From contig NZ_JAFMPY010000018.1 in the NCBI RefSeq assembly GCF_017353515.1, positions 1 through 64,000 of the forward strand: 64,000 nucleotides of DNA, given 5' to 3'. The stretch is from Jiella sonneratiae. GTDB lineage: Bacteria > Pseudomonadota > Alphaproteobacteria > Rhizobiales > Rhizobiaceae. The translations under genes and the position numbers were made by a program. This document shows, one piece after another, positions 17,187 through 25,822 of the stretch; the first letter of the stretch is position 1; every line of letters starts with the position of its first letter. The notes beneath the pieces were generated by a model that did not search any database, had not been told where the DNA came from, and was given only the letters and a program-made list of their open reading frames with translations.

Positions 17187-18368
17187 TCACGTCCCCGTCG
17201 GTCTGCCCACCGCGATCATGTCGGCGCGCCCGGAAAGCGCCGAAAACAGCGACGCGTCGGTGCCGGTCATGAAGGCCTGCACGCCGAGCGAGCCGACGAG
17301 ATCGAAGAGCGCCTCGCGCCGGCCGGGGTCGAGATGGGCGGCGACCTCGTCGAGCAGCATGATCGGCCGGAAGCCGGACATCTGGGCGACGAGCTGCGCA
17401 TGGGCAAGGACGAGGCCGATCAGCAGCGCCTTCTGCTCGCCCGTCGAGGCGAGGGCGGCCGGCATGTCCTTGGCGGCGAAGAACACCGAGAGATCGGCCC
17501 GGTGCGGGCCTTCGCGGGTCCTTCCGGCGGCGCGGTCGGCGAAGCGGGCGCGCTTCAGCTCGCGGCGCGCGGCTTCCTCGGCGTCGAGGGAGGGACCCGA
17601 GAGGTCGATGTCGCCGTAACCGGAGGCAAGCTGCAGCCGCGCGACGGGGAAGGGGCTGGCGCCGGCGGCGGTGTCGATCTTCGCCGCGAGCATCGCGACG
17701 AGCCCGGCCCGGGCCACCGCCATGGCGATGCCGAGTTCGGCCATCTGCGCCTCGATGCCGGACAGCCAGACGTCGTCGAGGCGATCGTCGGAGAGCAGCC
17801 GGTTGCGTGAGCGCATGGCGCGCTCGTAGTCGCTGGCCCGCCGCCCGTGGCCGGGGTCGACGGCGAGCACCATGCGGTCGAGGAAGCGGCGCCGGTCGCT
17901 CCCCGGGCCGGTGAAGAGGCCGTCCATCGCCGGCGTCAGCCAGAGGACGCGGCACATGTCGAGCAGCTCGTCGACGGATTTCACCGCCGTCTCGTCGATC
18001 CTGATGCTGCGGCCCGCCGGCGCGTCGGCCGCCGGCAGGAGACGCGATTCGATCCGGCTCGCCGTCTGGTTCGAGACGATCCCCGCCCGCACGAAGAACC
18101 CGCCGCTGCCGCCCTGGCGCGCCATCTCCCCATAGGTCGAACGGCGCAGCCCGCGACCGGGGGAAAGCAGCGACAGGGCTTCCAGGAGGTTGGTCTTGCC
18201 GATGCCGTTGTCGCCGTGAAGGACAACGAAGCCGCTGCCGAACCGAAGGTCGAGGGTCTCGTAGTTGCGGAAGTCGCCGAGGCGCAGCGTTTCGACCCGC
18301 GTCGCCGGCAGGGCAGTCTCGGGCGGAAGCGGCGCGTCCAATGCGGTCCTTGCCGAAAAGCCCGTCAC
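17187..18368 (-). CDS. recF: DNA replication/repair protein RecF
   Basis: A 393-residue SMC-like ATPase. Walker A is GDNGIGKTN (about 52), the signature region is STGEQKALLIGLVLAHA (about 310) and Walker B is PIMLLDEVAAHLD. RecF helps load RecA at gaps, with RecO and RecR. I start it at a GTG (18368) that overlaps the dnaN stop as GTGA, indicating translational coupling. An internal TTG at the LDAPLPPE stretch is possible. Order dnaN-recF is ancestral; here moeB follows. Confidence 0.93.
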   Translation of the reverse strand: MTGFSARTALDAPLPPETALPATRVETLRLGDFRNYETLDLRFGSGFVVLHGDNGIGKTNLLEALSLLSPGRGLRRSTYGEMARQGGSGGFFVRAGIVSNQTASRIESRLLPAADAPAGRSIRIDETAVKSVDELLDMCRVLWLTPAMDGLFTGPGSDRRRFLDRMVLAVDPGHGRRASDYERAMRSRNRLLSDDRLDDVWLSGIEAQMAELGIAMAVARAGLVAMLAAKIDTAAGASPFPVARLQLASGYGDIDLSGPSLDAEEAARRELKRARFADRAAGRTREGPHRADLSVFFAAKDMPAALASTGEQKALLIGLVLAHAQLVAQMSGFRPIMLLDEVAAHLDPGRREALFDLVGSLGVQAFMTGTDASLFSALSGRADMIAVGRPTGT

Positions 18369-19489
18369 ACCCGCATCGGCATCAGGACGTAGAGCGTCGT
18401 CTCGTCGCCGCCGTCGCGGATGAGGGTCGGCGAGCCGGGGTCGGCGAGCTTGAACACGGCGTTCTCGCCGGAAAGCTGGCTGGTGATGTCGAGCAGGTAG
18501 CGGGCGTTGAAGCCGATCTCGATGTCGTCGGCGCCGTAGTCGACGGCGAGTTCCTCGGTCGCGGTGCCGCTGTCGGGGGAATTCACCGTCAGGACCAGCT
18601 GGTCCGGCGAAAGCGACAGCTTCACCGCCCGGCCGCGCTCGGAGGAGATCGTCGAGACGCGGTCGACGGCTGCCGAGAAGGTCTGGCGGTCGAGCGTCAG
18701 CTCCTTGTCGTTGTTCTGCGGGATGACCCGCTGGTAGTCCGGGAAGGTGCCGTCGATCAGCTTGGAGGTCATCACCACCTCGCCGATGGTGAAGCGGATC
18801 TTGGAATCGGAGAGCTCGATCGTGACGCTGTCGTCCTCGCCGCTGTCGCCGAGGAGCTTCTGCACCTCGCCGACCGTCTTGCGCGGGACGATGATGCCAG
18901 GCATGCCCTCGGAGCCGGAGGGCGCCTTGACCTCGGCGCGCGCCAGCCGGTGGCCGTCGGTCGCCACCGCCCGCAGCGAGAGGTCGCCGTCGGCCTCGAC
19001 GGTGTGGAGGTAGATGCCGTTCAGATAGTAGCGGGTCTCCTCGGTGGAGATCGCGAACTGGGTGCGCTCGATCAGCCGGAGCAGTTCGGACGCCTTCAAC
19101 GAGAAGCGATGGCTGAGGCTGCCGGCGGTGATGTCGGGGAAATCGGCTTCCGGCAGGCACTGCAGCCGGAAATTCGAGCGGCCGGAGGAGATCGTCATCT
19201 GCGTCCCCTCGCCGTTCGTCTGCAGCTTCACCTCCGAGCCGTCGGGCAGCTTGCGGACTATGTCGTAGAGGAGATGGGCGGGCACCGTCGTCGCGCCGGC
19301 CTCCTCGCCCATCGCCGGGACGTTCTCGGTGATCTCGATGTCGAGGTCGGTCGCCTTCAGCCGCATGCCGGCGTCCTCGGTGCGCACCAGGACGTTCGAG
19401 AGAATCGGGATCGTGTTGCGCCGTTCGACCACGCGGTGGACGTGCGACAGCGACTTCAGAAGGTTCGAACGCTCGATGATGATACGCAT
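18365..19489 (-). CDS. dnaN: DNA polymerase III beta sliding clamp
   Basis: A 374-residue clamp, normal length. The start is the ATG of MRIIIERSNLLKSLSHVHRVVERRNTIPIL at 19489, the standard N terminus; codons upstream of it are not conserved. Three clamp domains follow. It ends DETTLYVLMPMRV, the usual C terminus. Dimers encircle DNA and tether polymerase III. It sits between dnaA and recF; the 269 bp between dnaA and dnaN are gene-free. Confidence 0.97.
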   Translation of the reverse strand: MRIIIERSNLLKSLSHVHRVVERRNTIPILSNVLVRTEDAGMRLKATDLDIEITENVPAMGEEAGATTVPAHLLYDIVRKLPDGSEVKLQTNGEGTQMTISSGRSNFRLQCLPEADFPDITAGSLSHRFSLKASELLRLIERTQFAISTEETRYYLNGIYLHTVEADGDLSLRAVATDGHRLARAEVKAPSGSEGMPGIIVPRKTVGEVQKLLGDSGEDDSVTIELSDSKIRFTIGEVVMTSKLIDGTFPDYQRVIPQNNDKELTLDRQTFSAAVDRVSTISSERGRAVKLSLSPDQLVLTVNSPDSGTATEELAVDYGADDIEIGFNARYLLDITSQLSGENAVFKLADPGSPTLIRDGGDETTLYVLMPMRV

Positions 19490-19758
19490 GGGTCTGCCGT
19501 TCCATTCGGTCCCGGCGCTCGGCCGAGCAACGTCGGGACCAAGGTTCTTAGAGGCTCGAGCGACGTGCGTCCACACGGGCGCACCGAGGTCGCTCCAGCA
19601 ATTTTGCATCGACGCATCGTCTCTCCGGCAATCGGAACCGATTTTCGGAGAGAGGCGGGAGGCGTCGGGGTGAAAAGACCGACGCCGCCCGCCGATGCCC
19701 TGAGAGAAGCACCGCACGGGCAGCTTTTCAACAGCCGGTCGTCAGGGAAGCGCGAAGC

Positions 19759-21330
19759 CTATTCCTCGATCATCCGCCGGATGAGGTCGAGCTCGTTGGA
19801 GAAGGTCTCGTCGCGCGAGCGTTCGCCCTCGATCTTGCGCACCGCGTGCAGCACCGTCGTGTGGTCGCGGCCGCCGAAGCGACGGCCGATCTCCGGCAGG
19901 GAGCGCGGCGTCATGGTCTTGGCGAGATACATGGCGATCTGGCGCGGCCGGACGATCGTCTTGGTGCGGCGCGAGGAGAGAAGATCGGTCCGCGTCACGT
20001 TGTAGTGACGCGAGACGAACTTCAGGATGTCCTCGATCCGGATCTTGCGTTCGACATTGGCCCGCGTCAGCTGGTTCAACAGGTCGTCGAGATGCTCCGC
20101 CGACAGGGGCTGGCCGAGCGAATGGCGGAAGGCGATCTGGTTGAAGGCGCCTTCGAGGTCGCGGCCGGAGCCGACCACCCGCCTGGCGATGGTGTCGATC
20201 ATGTGGTCCGGCATCGCGAAGGTCGCGTCTTCCATCCGCATCGCGCCGGCGCGGCTTTCGAGGATCGCCTTGCGCATAGGATAGTCCGGCACGCCGATTT
20301 CCAGCGTGATGCCGTTGGAGAGGCGCGAGCGCACCCGCGGGTCGAGCGATTCGAGGTCCGCCGCCGGCCGGTCGGCGGCACAGATCACCTGCTTGGCCGA
20401 ATCGATCAGGGCGTTGAGGAGGTGGCAGAATTCCTGCTGGATCGACTTGCCCTGCAGGAACTGGGTGTCGTCGATGATCAGGATGTCGATGCCCCGCAGC
20501 GTCTCCTTGAGGTCGAGGGCGCGGTTGTCGCGGATCGCCGCAGCAAAGCGCCACATGAAGTACTCCGCCGTCAGATAGACGACGCGCGGACGGTCGGCGC
20601 GCCGCACGGCGGCATTGGCGATCGCCTGGAGCAGGTGGGTCTTGCCGAGACCCACTGCGGCGTGGACGAAGAGCGGGTTGAACCGCACCGAGCCAGGGCC
20701 GCTCTCGGCGACCGACTTCGCCGCGGCCAGCGCGACGCGATTCGAGGCACCCTCGACGAAGCTGTCGAAGACGTAGCGCGGGTCGAGGGGCGAGCCGAAT
20801 TCCGGCGACCCGGACACCGTCAGCGGCGTCTCCGCGGCATCGGCGACGTCCGGCACCGCCTTCTCGGCCAGCCGGGCTTCGGCGGCGACGAGCGGCGCGG
20901 CGCTCTCGGCCCGGCCGCCGATGCGGCTCGAGCGGATGGTGACGCCGCCGCCGCGCACGGCGGAACGAACCGCGATGTCGACGCGCAGCGTGCCGGGCAG
21001 CTCCGCGGCGAAGATCTCGGTGAGCAGCTCCTGATAGTGCGACTGGATCCAGCTCCGCAGGAAGGCGGTCGGCACGGACACCTGGCACACCCCCTTGCCG
21101 AGGGTGTCCAGCTTCATGCGCTGGAACCAGCTCATATAGATGTCCTGGCCGAGCTGGGCCTTGAGCCGCGTCTTCACGCGCTCGATCAGTTCGGCCCGTT
21201 CGCCCTCGCCCACCGTCATGTCCACCCCGTCGATTCCACTTTTCGCTCCGGCGGCCGGCGCCGCGCCCGCCGCCTTCGACCGCACCGTGCCCGTTGCCGC
21301 CGGGCCGGTCCGATTCATCTCTGGGACCAT
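19759..21330 (-). CDS. dnaA: Chromosomal replication initiator DnaA
   Basis: A 523-residue AAA+ initiator. Domain I is at about 40-120 (ELIERVKTRLKAQLGQDIYMSWFQRMKLD), a linker follows, then the ATPase with Walker A VGLGKTHLL (about 225) and Walker B IDILIIDDTQFLQGK, and the C-terminal DNA-binding domain with GRDHTTVLHAVRKIE near 500. The start at 21330 has GGAGGGG seven bases upstream; an internal ATG at 21318 is an alternative. Either way the start overlaps the end of the rhodanese gene, which is unusual and implies co-translation. Between rpsT and dnaA is the classic position in alphaproteobacteria. Confidence 0.96.
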   Translation of the reverse strand: MVPEMNRTGPAATGTVRSKAAGAAPAAGAKSGIDGVDMTVGEGERAELIERVKTRLKAQLGQDIYMSWFQRMKLDTLGKGVCQVSVPTAFLRSWIQSHYQELLTEIFAAELPGTLRVDIAVRSAVRGGGVTIRSSRIGGRAESAAPLVAAEARLAEKAVPDVADAAETPLTVSGSPEFGSPLDPRYVFDSFVEGASNRVALAAAKSVAESGPGSVRFNPLFVHAAVGLGKTHLLQAIANAAVRRADRPRVVYLTAEYFMWRFAAAIRDNRALDLKETLRGIDILIIDDTQFLQGKSIQQEFCHLLNALIDSAKQVICAADRPAADLESLDPRVRSRLSNGITLEIGVPDYPMRKAILESRAGAMRMEDATFAMPDHMIDTIARRVVGSGRDLEGAFNQIAFRHSLGQPLSAEHLDDLLNQLTRANVERKIRIEDILKFVSRHYNVTRTDLLSSRRTKTIVRPRQIAMYLAKTMTPRSLPEIGRRFGGRDHTTVLHAVRKIEGERSRDETFSNELDLIRRMIEE

Positions 21331-21749
21331 GGGAGCCCCTCCGCCTTCCAGCCGGACCTCGTGCCGCGATGGCCGTCGGCGTCCGGTCCGCCCTCGAAGC
21401 CGTCGAGGACGTTGAAGCAGTGCTCGAAGCCGGCGGCCGTCAGCGCCCGCGCCGCAGCGACCGAGCGGGCGCCGGACCGGCAGAGGAGATAGACGCGGCG
21501 CTGGCGATCCTCGGGCTGGTCGGCGACGGCGGCCGTGACCCGTTGCACGAACTGCGGATCGACGGACATCGACGGAAAGGACTGCCATTCCGCCAGAACC
21601 GGCGCTCGCCCGAGCGAGGACAGATCAGGGATGCCCACATAGGTCCATTCTGCCGTCGTCCGCACGTCGACGAGGACCGCGGCCGGGTCGTCGGAAAGTG
21701 CCGTCCAGCATTCCTGGACGGTCACGTCTCCCTCATAGCCTTGCGCCAT
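21315..21749 (-). CDS. Rhodanese-like domain protein
   Basis: A 144-residue single rhodanese domain. The active-site loop is LLCRSGARS (about 89-97), with the cysteine that carries sulfur, and an early VLVDVRTTAEWTYVGIPDL matches the family's CH2A motif. Rhodanese domains transfer sulfane sulfur; the acceptor is unknown. Its stop codon lies inside the start region of dnaA (overlap of 16 bases with the chosen start), so the two are probably one transcript. It is commonly found just upstream of dnaA in this order. Confidence 0.87.
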   Translation of the reverse strand: MAQGYEGDVTVQECWTALSDDPAAVLVDVRTTAEWTYVGIPDLSSLGRAPVLAEWQSFPSMSVDPQFVQRVTAAVADQPEDRQRRVYLLCRSGARSVAAARALTAAGFEHCFNVLDGFEGGPDADGHRGTRSGWKAEGLPWSQR

Positions 21750-22332
21750 TGCACCTTCCCGTCAGTCAATAAAACAGAAGTATTCGGCCGGCAGCAATTC
21801 GTGCTGGCCGAATTCCGTCGCGAATTTTATGATTGAAGTTGCGAAGCTAGAAGACGGCGCCGACGAAATTGGTCCGCGGACGCATCTCAGCTCTGCTGGA
21901 AGCTTGGGATAAGTCCGCCTGTCCTCGCACTTCGTCGCTCTCCACTCTTGCCACGCCGGGAAGTTACGCAACCCGGTGGGGCGGGGCAAGCCGACTCAAG
22001 GCGATTCCGGTCGCAGAGGGTGCCGCTTGTTGCCGCGTCGCCAGCAGTTGTACCGCAGGGCAGCGACGTAACCCCTTGTGGGTCGCGGCTTTGCGTGTCG
22101 AGGGGCTCTCGCCGATATCGCCGCGAGAATAAATTTTGCAGAATTTATGACAGCCCACTTGACTCAAAGGCTTGCCAAAAATTGGTTAGCCGGCAATGGC
22201 TGCCAATTCAGTGACCTCTCGCAAAGTCTTGTTCGGAAAGGATTTTTTCGGTCGGTTTCATTTGCGGCAGAGATTGCGCGGCAATCTGACGCCGTTGCCG
22301 GACGAATCGTCGGCGCCGTCGCCAAGAATCAA
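21750..22332. other. Gene-free rpsT-to-rhodanese-dnaA control region
   Basis: About 580 bp without a supported gene, richer in A+T than its surroundings. It contains five GANTC sites (21993, 22003, 22161, 22304, 22326), the CcrM methylation target, and a near-palindrome ATAAATT-N6-AATTTAT (22129-22148). The only DnaA-box-like match is a weak TTGGGATAA near 21910. I read it as the promoter region for the rhodanese-dnaA unit; evidence for a replication origin here is not sufficient. Confidence 0.5.
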
Positions 22333-22357
22333 AAAGCCCGGCGGCGAGCCGGGCTTT
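22333..22357 (-). terminator. rpsT terminator
   Basis: AAAGCCCGGC (22333-22342) pairs with GCCGGGCTTT (22348-22357) around a five-base loop. On the minus strand it is followed by TT, extending the U run to TTTTTG. It lies 24 bases after the rpsT stop and fits an intrinsic terminator. Confidence 0.85.
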
Positions 22358-22380
22358 GCGGGTCGGCGGAAGGACCGAAA

Positions 22381-22650
22381 TCAGGCTTCGCCGATCGCCT
22401 TGACGCGATGCGAGAGGCGCGAAATCTTCCGGGACACGGTGTTGCGGTGGAACACCCCCTTGGAGGCCGCCCGGCGCATCTCCGGCTCGGCGATCCGGAA
22501 TGCCGCGACCGCGGCGTCCTTGTCGCCGGCGGCGATCGCCTCTTCGACCTTGCGCAGGAAGGTCCGCACGCGCGAGCGGCGGGCACCGTTGATGGCCGTC
22601 CGGCGAGCGATCTTGCGCGTCGCCTTCTTGGCCGAGGGAGTGTTGGCCAT
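22381..22650 (-). CDS. rpsT: 30S ribosomal protein S20
   Basis: An 89-residue basic protein with the S20 pattern: [18 protein letters not shown] at the start, an arginine-rich helix, and [21 protein letters not shown] near the end. S20 binds 16S rRNA early in small-subunit assembly. It has a strong terminator right after it, and an A/G-rich ribosome site upstream. It lies between the enoyl-CoA hydratase gene and the dnaA region, the usual alphaproteobacterial position. Confidence 0.97.
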   Translation of the reverse strand: MANTPSAKKATRKIARRTAINGARRSRVRTFLRKVEEAIAAGDKDAAVAAFRIAEPEMRRAASKGVFHRNTVSRKISRLSHRVKAIGEA

Positions 22651-22889
22651 TGTCGTCTCTCTTTCCTGATCGGACCTTGCAGCGCCGGCGCCTCACGGGG
22701 AACGCAGCGGCACGAAACAACGCGGCGGCGCCCGAAAGACACCGCCAAGTGGCGCGTCTTATAAGAACAGGGTGGGCCGGCGTCAACAGAGCAACGTGAA
22801 GACGGCGCCGCCGGCGCCGGGAGGGGATCTGCGGGCCGGGTCTTCCGGGTCGCGGACCTCTGCCCGGGTGGCTCGGACGCCGGGCGTCC

Positions 22890-23663
22890 TCAGCGGTTCT
22901 TGAACTGCGGCGCCCGCTTTTGGACGAAGGCGTCCATGCCCTCGCTCTGGTCCTCCGTCGCGAACAGCGAGTGGAAGACCCGCCGCTCGAACCGCAGCCC
23001 TTCCGACAGCGGCACCTCGAAGGCGCGGTTGACCGCTTCCTTGGCGAGCATGACGGCCGGAAGCGAGAAGTTGGCGATCTTGTCGGCGGTGCGCAGCGCT
23101 TCCTCGACGAGGTCCGTCGCCGGCACGATCCGTGACACCAGCCCGCAGCGCTCGGCCTCCTGAACGTCCATCAGCCTGCCGGTGAGACACAGATCCATCG
23201 TCTTCGCCTTGCCGATGGAGCGGGCGAGCCGCTGGGTGCCGCCCATGCCGGGGATGACGCCGAGGGTGATCTCCGGCTGGCCGAATTTGGCATTCTCCGC
23301 GGCGATCACGATGTCGCACATCAGCGCCACCTCGCAGCCGCCGCCGAGAGCATAGCCGGCGACCGCGGCGACGGTCGGCTTGCGGAATTCGCCGAGCCCT
23401 TCCCATTCGGCCCAGAGGTCGACGGTGAGGGCCTCGGCGAAGTCCATGTCGTGCATGTCCTTGATGTCCGCGCCGGCGGCGAAGGCCTTTTCGGAGCCGG
23501 TCAGCACCACGGCGCCGATCTTGGCGTCAGCCTGGAAGCCCTGCAGCGCCTGGACGACCTCGCGCATCATCTGCTGGCTGAGGGCGTTCATCGCCTTCGG
23601 GCGGTTGAAGGTGATGAGGCCGACCCGACCGCGGGTCTCGACCTTGATTGTCTCGTAGCTCAT
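22890..23663 (-). CDS. Enoyl-CoA hydratase
   Basis: A 257-residue crotonase-family enzyme, exactly the usual length. It adds water to trans-2-enoyl-CoA in fatty acid beta-oxidation. The oxyanion-hole residues lie in [11 protein letters not shown] (about 60-70) and [15 protein letters not shown] (about 106-120), and both catalytic glutamates appear to be present (GGGCEVAL and [16 protein letters not shown]). The start at 23663 ([19 protein letters not shown]) matches homologues; the longer open frame upstream is not conserved. The gene is conserved between rpsT and mutM in this order. Confidence 0.92.
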   Translation of the reverse strand: MSYETIKVETRGRVGLITFNRPKAMNALSQQMMREVVQALQGFQADAKIGAVVLTGSEKAFAAGADIKDMHDMDFAEALTVDLWAEWEGLGEFRKPTVAAVAGYALGGGCEVALMCDIVIAAENAKFGQPEITLGVIPGMGGTQRLARSIGKAKTMDLCLTGRLMDVQEAERCGLVSRIVPATDLVEEALRTADKIANFSLPAVMLAKEAVNRAFEVPLSEGLRFERRVFHSLFATEDQSEGMDAFVQKRAPQFKNR

Positions 23664-23945
23664 GGCGCTTCCCCGGACCGGCAGGCAGGCGTCGAACGAT
23701 AAGCCGACGCGGGCTGGCCTCATGCTTGGACGATCGGGGCGGCGATGGCAATACGACCGATCCCGGGCATTTCGGCGCGGTTCGGACGGTCCGATTCCGG
23801 GATCGGCTGCCTTGCCGTCGCAGTGTTCCTTCGTTCGATGCAACGCCCGGCGCCGCGGCCGGAACGGACGCCGTTCCGATCGATAGGGGGGTACGCGAAC
23901 GTCGCCGCCATCCTGCCCTGTCTCCCAGTCTCTCTTCTCGAGGCG

Positions 23946-24839
23946 CTAGCGCTGGCAGACCGGGCAGAAGAAGGTCGAGCGGCCGGACTGGACGATGCGG
24001 CTGACGACACCGCGGCAGGTGCTGCGCGGGCAGGGCTCGTCCTCCCGGCCGTAGACGGCGAAGGAATGCTGGAAATAGCCGAGCGAGCCGTCGGCCTGGC
24101 GATAGTCCCGCAGCGAGGAGCCGCCCGCCGCGATCGCGTCGGCGATCGTCTCGCGGACATGCACGGCGAGCTCGTCGAGGCGCCGCGTCGGACGGCCGTC
24201 GGCCTTCACCAGCGTCCCGGCGGCACGGCGGGGGGAGAGCCTCGCCCGCCAGAGGGCCTCGCAGACATAGATGTTGCCGAGTCCCGCGATCACCCGCTGG
24301 TCGAGGAGCACCGCCTTCAGCGGCGCGGCGCGATCCCTGAAGAAGGGCGCCAGCGCTGTGCCGGACAGGGCGTTGCCGGTCGGTTCGATGCCGAGGCCGC
24401 GAAAATGCGGATGGGCGTCGAGATCGGCGCGCTCGATCAGGCTCATATAGCCGAAGCGGCGGGGGTCGTTGAAGATCACCGCGGCCGGGCCGCCGGCCTG
24501 AACGCTGAGCTCGAAGCGCACGTGATCGTGCAGCCGGGCGGTCGAACGGGCATGGACGAAGGCACCGGGAAGGCGCGATTCCTCCGGAGCTTCGATCCGG
24601 AACGAGCCCGACATGCCGAGGTGCATGGCAAGCACGCTGCCGCCTTCGAGATCGGCGACGAGGTATTTGGCGCGGCGGCCGAGCGATTCGATCCGGCGCC
24701 CGGCGAGACGGTCGGCAAAGCTTTCCGGCAGGGGGAAGCGCAGGTCCGGCCGGCTGGCGACGACCCGCTCGATGCGCGCCCCCGCCATGACGGGCTCGAG
24801 CCCGCGCCGCACGGTCTCGACCTCTGGTAATTCCGGCAT
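23946..24839 (-). CDS. mutM: Formamidopyrimidine-DNA glycosylase
   Basis: A 297-residue base-excision enzyme. It begins [14 protein letters not shown], with the catalytic Pro1 and Glu2 after Met removal. The H2TH region is [19 protein letters not shown] (about 175-195). The C-terminal zinc finger has CPRSTC and FFCPVC, four cysteines. It removes 8-oxoguanine and formamidopyrimidines and cuts the backbone. It is divergent from ubiE across 182 bp, a conserved arrangement in the order. The 282 bp toward the hydratase gene hold no supported gene. Confidence 0.96.
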   Translation of the reverse strand: MPELPEVETVRRGLEPVMAGARIERVVASRPDLRFPLPESFADRLAGRRIESLGRRAKYLVADLEGGSVLAMHLGMSGSFRIEAPEESRLPGAFVHARSTARLHDHVRFELSVQAGGPAAVIFNDPRRFGYMSLIERADLDAHPHFRGLGIEPTGNALSGTALAPFFRDRAAPLKAVLLDQRVIAGLGNIYVCEALWRARLSPRRAAGTLVKADGRPTRRLDELAVHVRETIADAIAAGGSSLRDYRQADGSLGYFQHSFAVYGREDEPCPRSTCRGVVSRIVQSGRSTFFCPVCQR

Positions 24840-25021
24840 CTGCGCTTAAGTCCTCTGCTCGGTGGTCGGCCGTCTTCCTGCGCCTCTTGGCGCTGCGGGG
24901 CAAAGCCGATAGGGCCATCTCGAGGCCGCTTTCCGAAGCTCCGCCGAACGGTCGGAGCCATGGTCTGGCCGTTCTGCAATATCCGCATCGGGCCGGTGCG
25001 TTGCAATGTAAGGTGCTTGTC

Positions 25022-25801
25022 ATGTCGCAGTCGCGGGTCACCGGAGCCGAAGCCATGGAGACCGCCTATGGCTTTTCGACCGTCGGCGGCGGCAGCGAGA
25101 AGCAGGAGCGGGTGAACGCCGTCTTCCACCGCGTCGCCGAGCGCTACGACCTGATGAACGATCTGATGTCGGGTGGGCTGCACCGCGCCTGGAAGGCGGC
25201 GATGGTCGCCTGGCTGAGCCCGCCGCATCGACCCGAATACCGCTTCCTCGACGTCGCAGGCGGCACCGGCGACGTCGCCTTCCGGATCGTCGAGGCGACG
25301 CGCCGCCGGGCGAAAGGCACGGTCCTCGACATCAACGCCTCGATGCTGGCGGTCGGGGCGGAGCGGGCGATCAAGCGCCGGCTCGGCGACAATCTCGACT
25401 TCGTCGAAGGCAATGCCGAGGACCTGCCGCTGCCCGACAACCATTTCGACGCCTATACGATCGCCTTCGGCATCAGGAACGTGCCGAGGATCGGCGTCGC
25501 GCTGGCGGAAGCCTATCGGGTGCTGAAGCCCGGCGGACGGTTTCTCTGCCTGGAATTTTCCGAGGTCGACATGCCGCTGCTCGACAAGGTCTACGACGCC
25601 TGGTCGTTCCGGGCGATTCCCCGGATCGGCGAGATGGTGGCGCGGGACCGGGAGTCTTATGAGTATCTCGTCGAATCGATCCGGCGCTTTCCGAGCCAGG
25701 CGAATTTCGCCGCCACCATCCGGGAGGCGGGATTCGAGCGCGTGGACTACCGCAACCTCTCCGGCGGGATCGCCGCCATCCACTCCGGCTGGAAGCTCTA
25801 G
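25022..25801 (+). CDS. ubiE: Ubiquinone/menaquinone biosynthesis C-methyltransferase
   Basis: A 259-residue SAM-dependent methyltransferase. The family signatures [17 protein letters not shown] and [25 protein letters not shown] are both present, with the SAM loop [13 protein letters not shown] (about 75-87). It methylates the quinone ring at C2 during ubiquinone synthesis. I use the ATG at 25022; homologues start close to here, and an internal ATG at 25055 is possible. ubiB starts 21 bases after its stop, so the two form an operon. Confidence 0.95.
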   Translation: MSQSRVTGAEAMETAYGFSTVGGGSEKQERVNAVFHRVAERYDLMNDLMSGGLHRAWKAAMVAWLSPPHRPEYRFLDVAGGTGDVAFRIVEATRRRAKGTVLDINASMLAVGAERAIKRRLGDNLDFVEGNAEDLPLPDNHFDAYTIAFGIRNVPRIGVALAEAYRVLKPGGRFLCLEFSEVDMPLLDKVYDAWSFRAIPRIGEMVARDRESYEYLVESIRRFPSQANFAATIREAGFERVDYRNLSGGIAAIHSGWKL

Positions 25802-25822
25802 CCGGGCCGGGTCAAGAAATCC

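Noticed and set aside
21750-22380. Replication origin at the rpsT-dnaA region
   Set aside because: Only one weak DnaA-box-like match; in this order the origin is often near hemE rather than dnaA.
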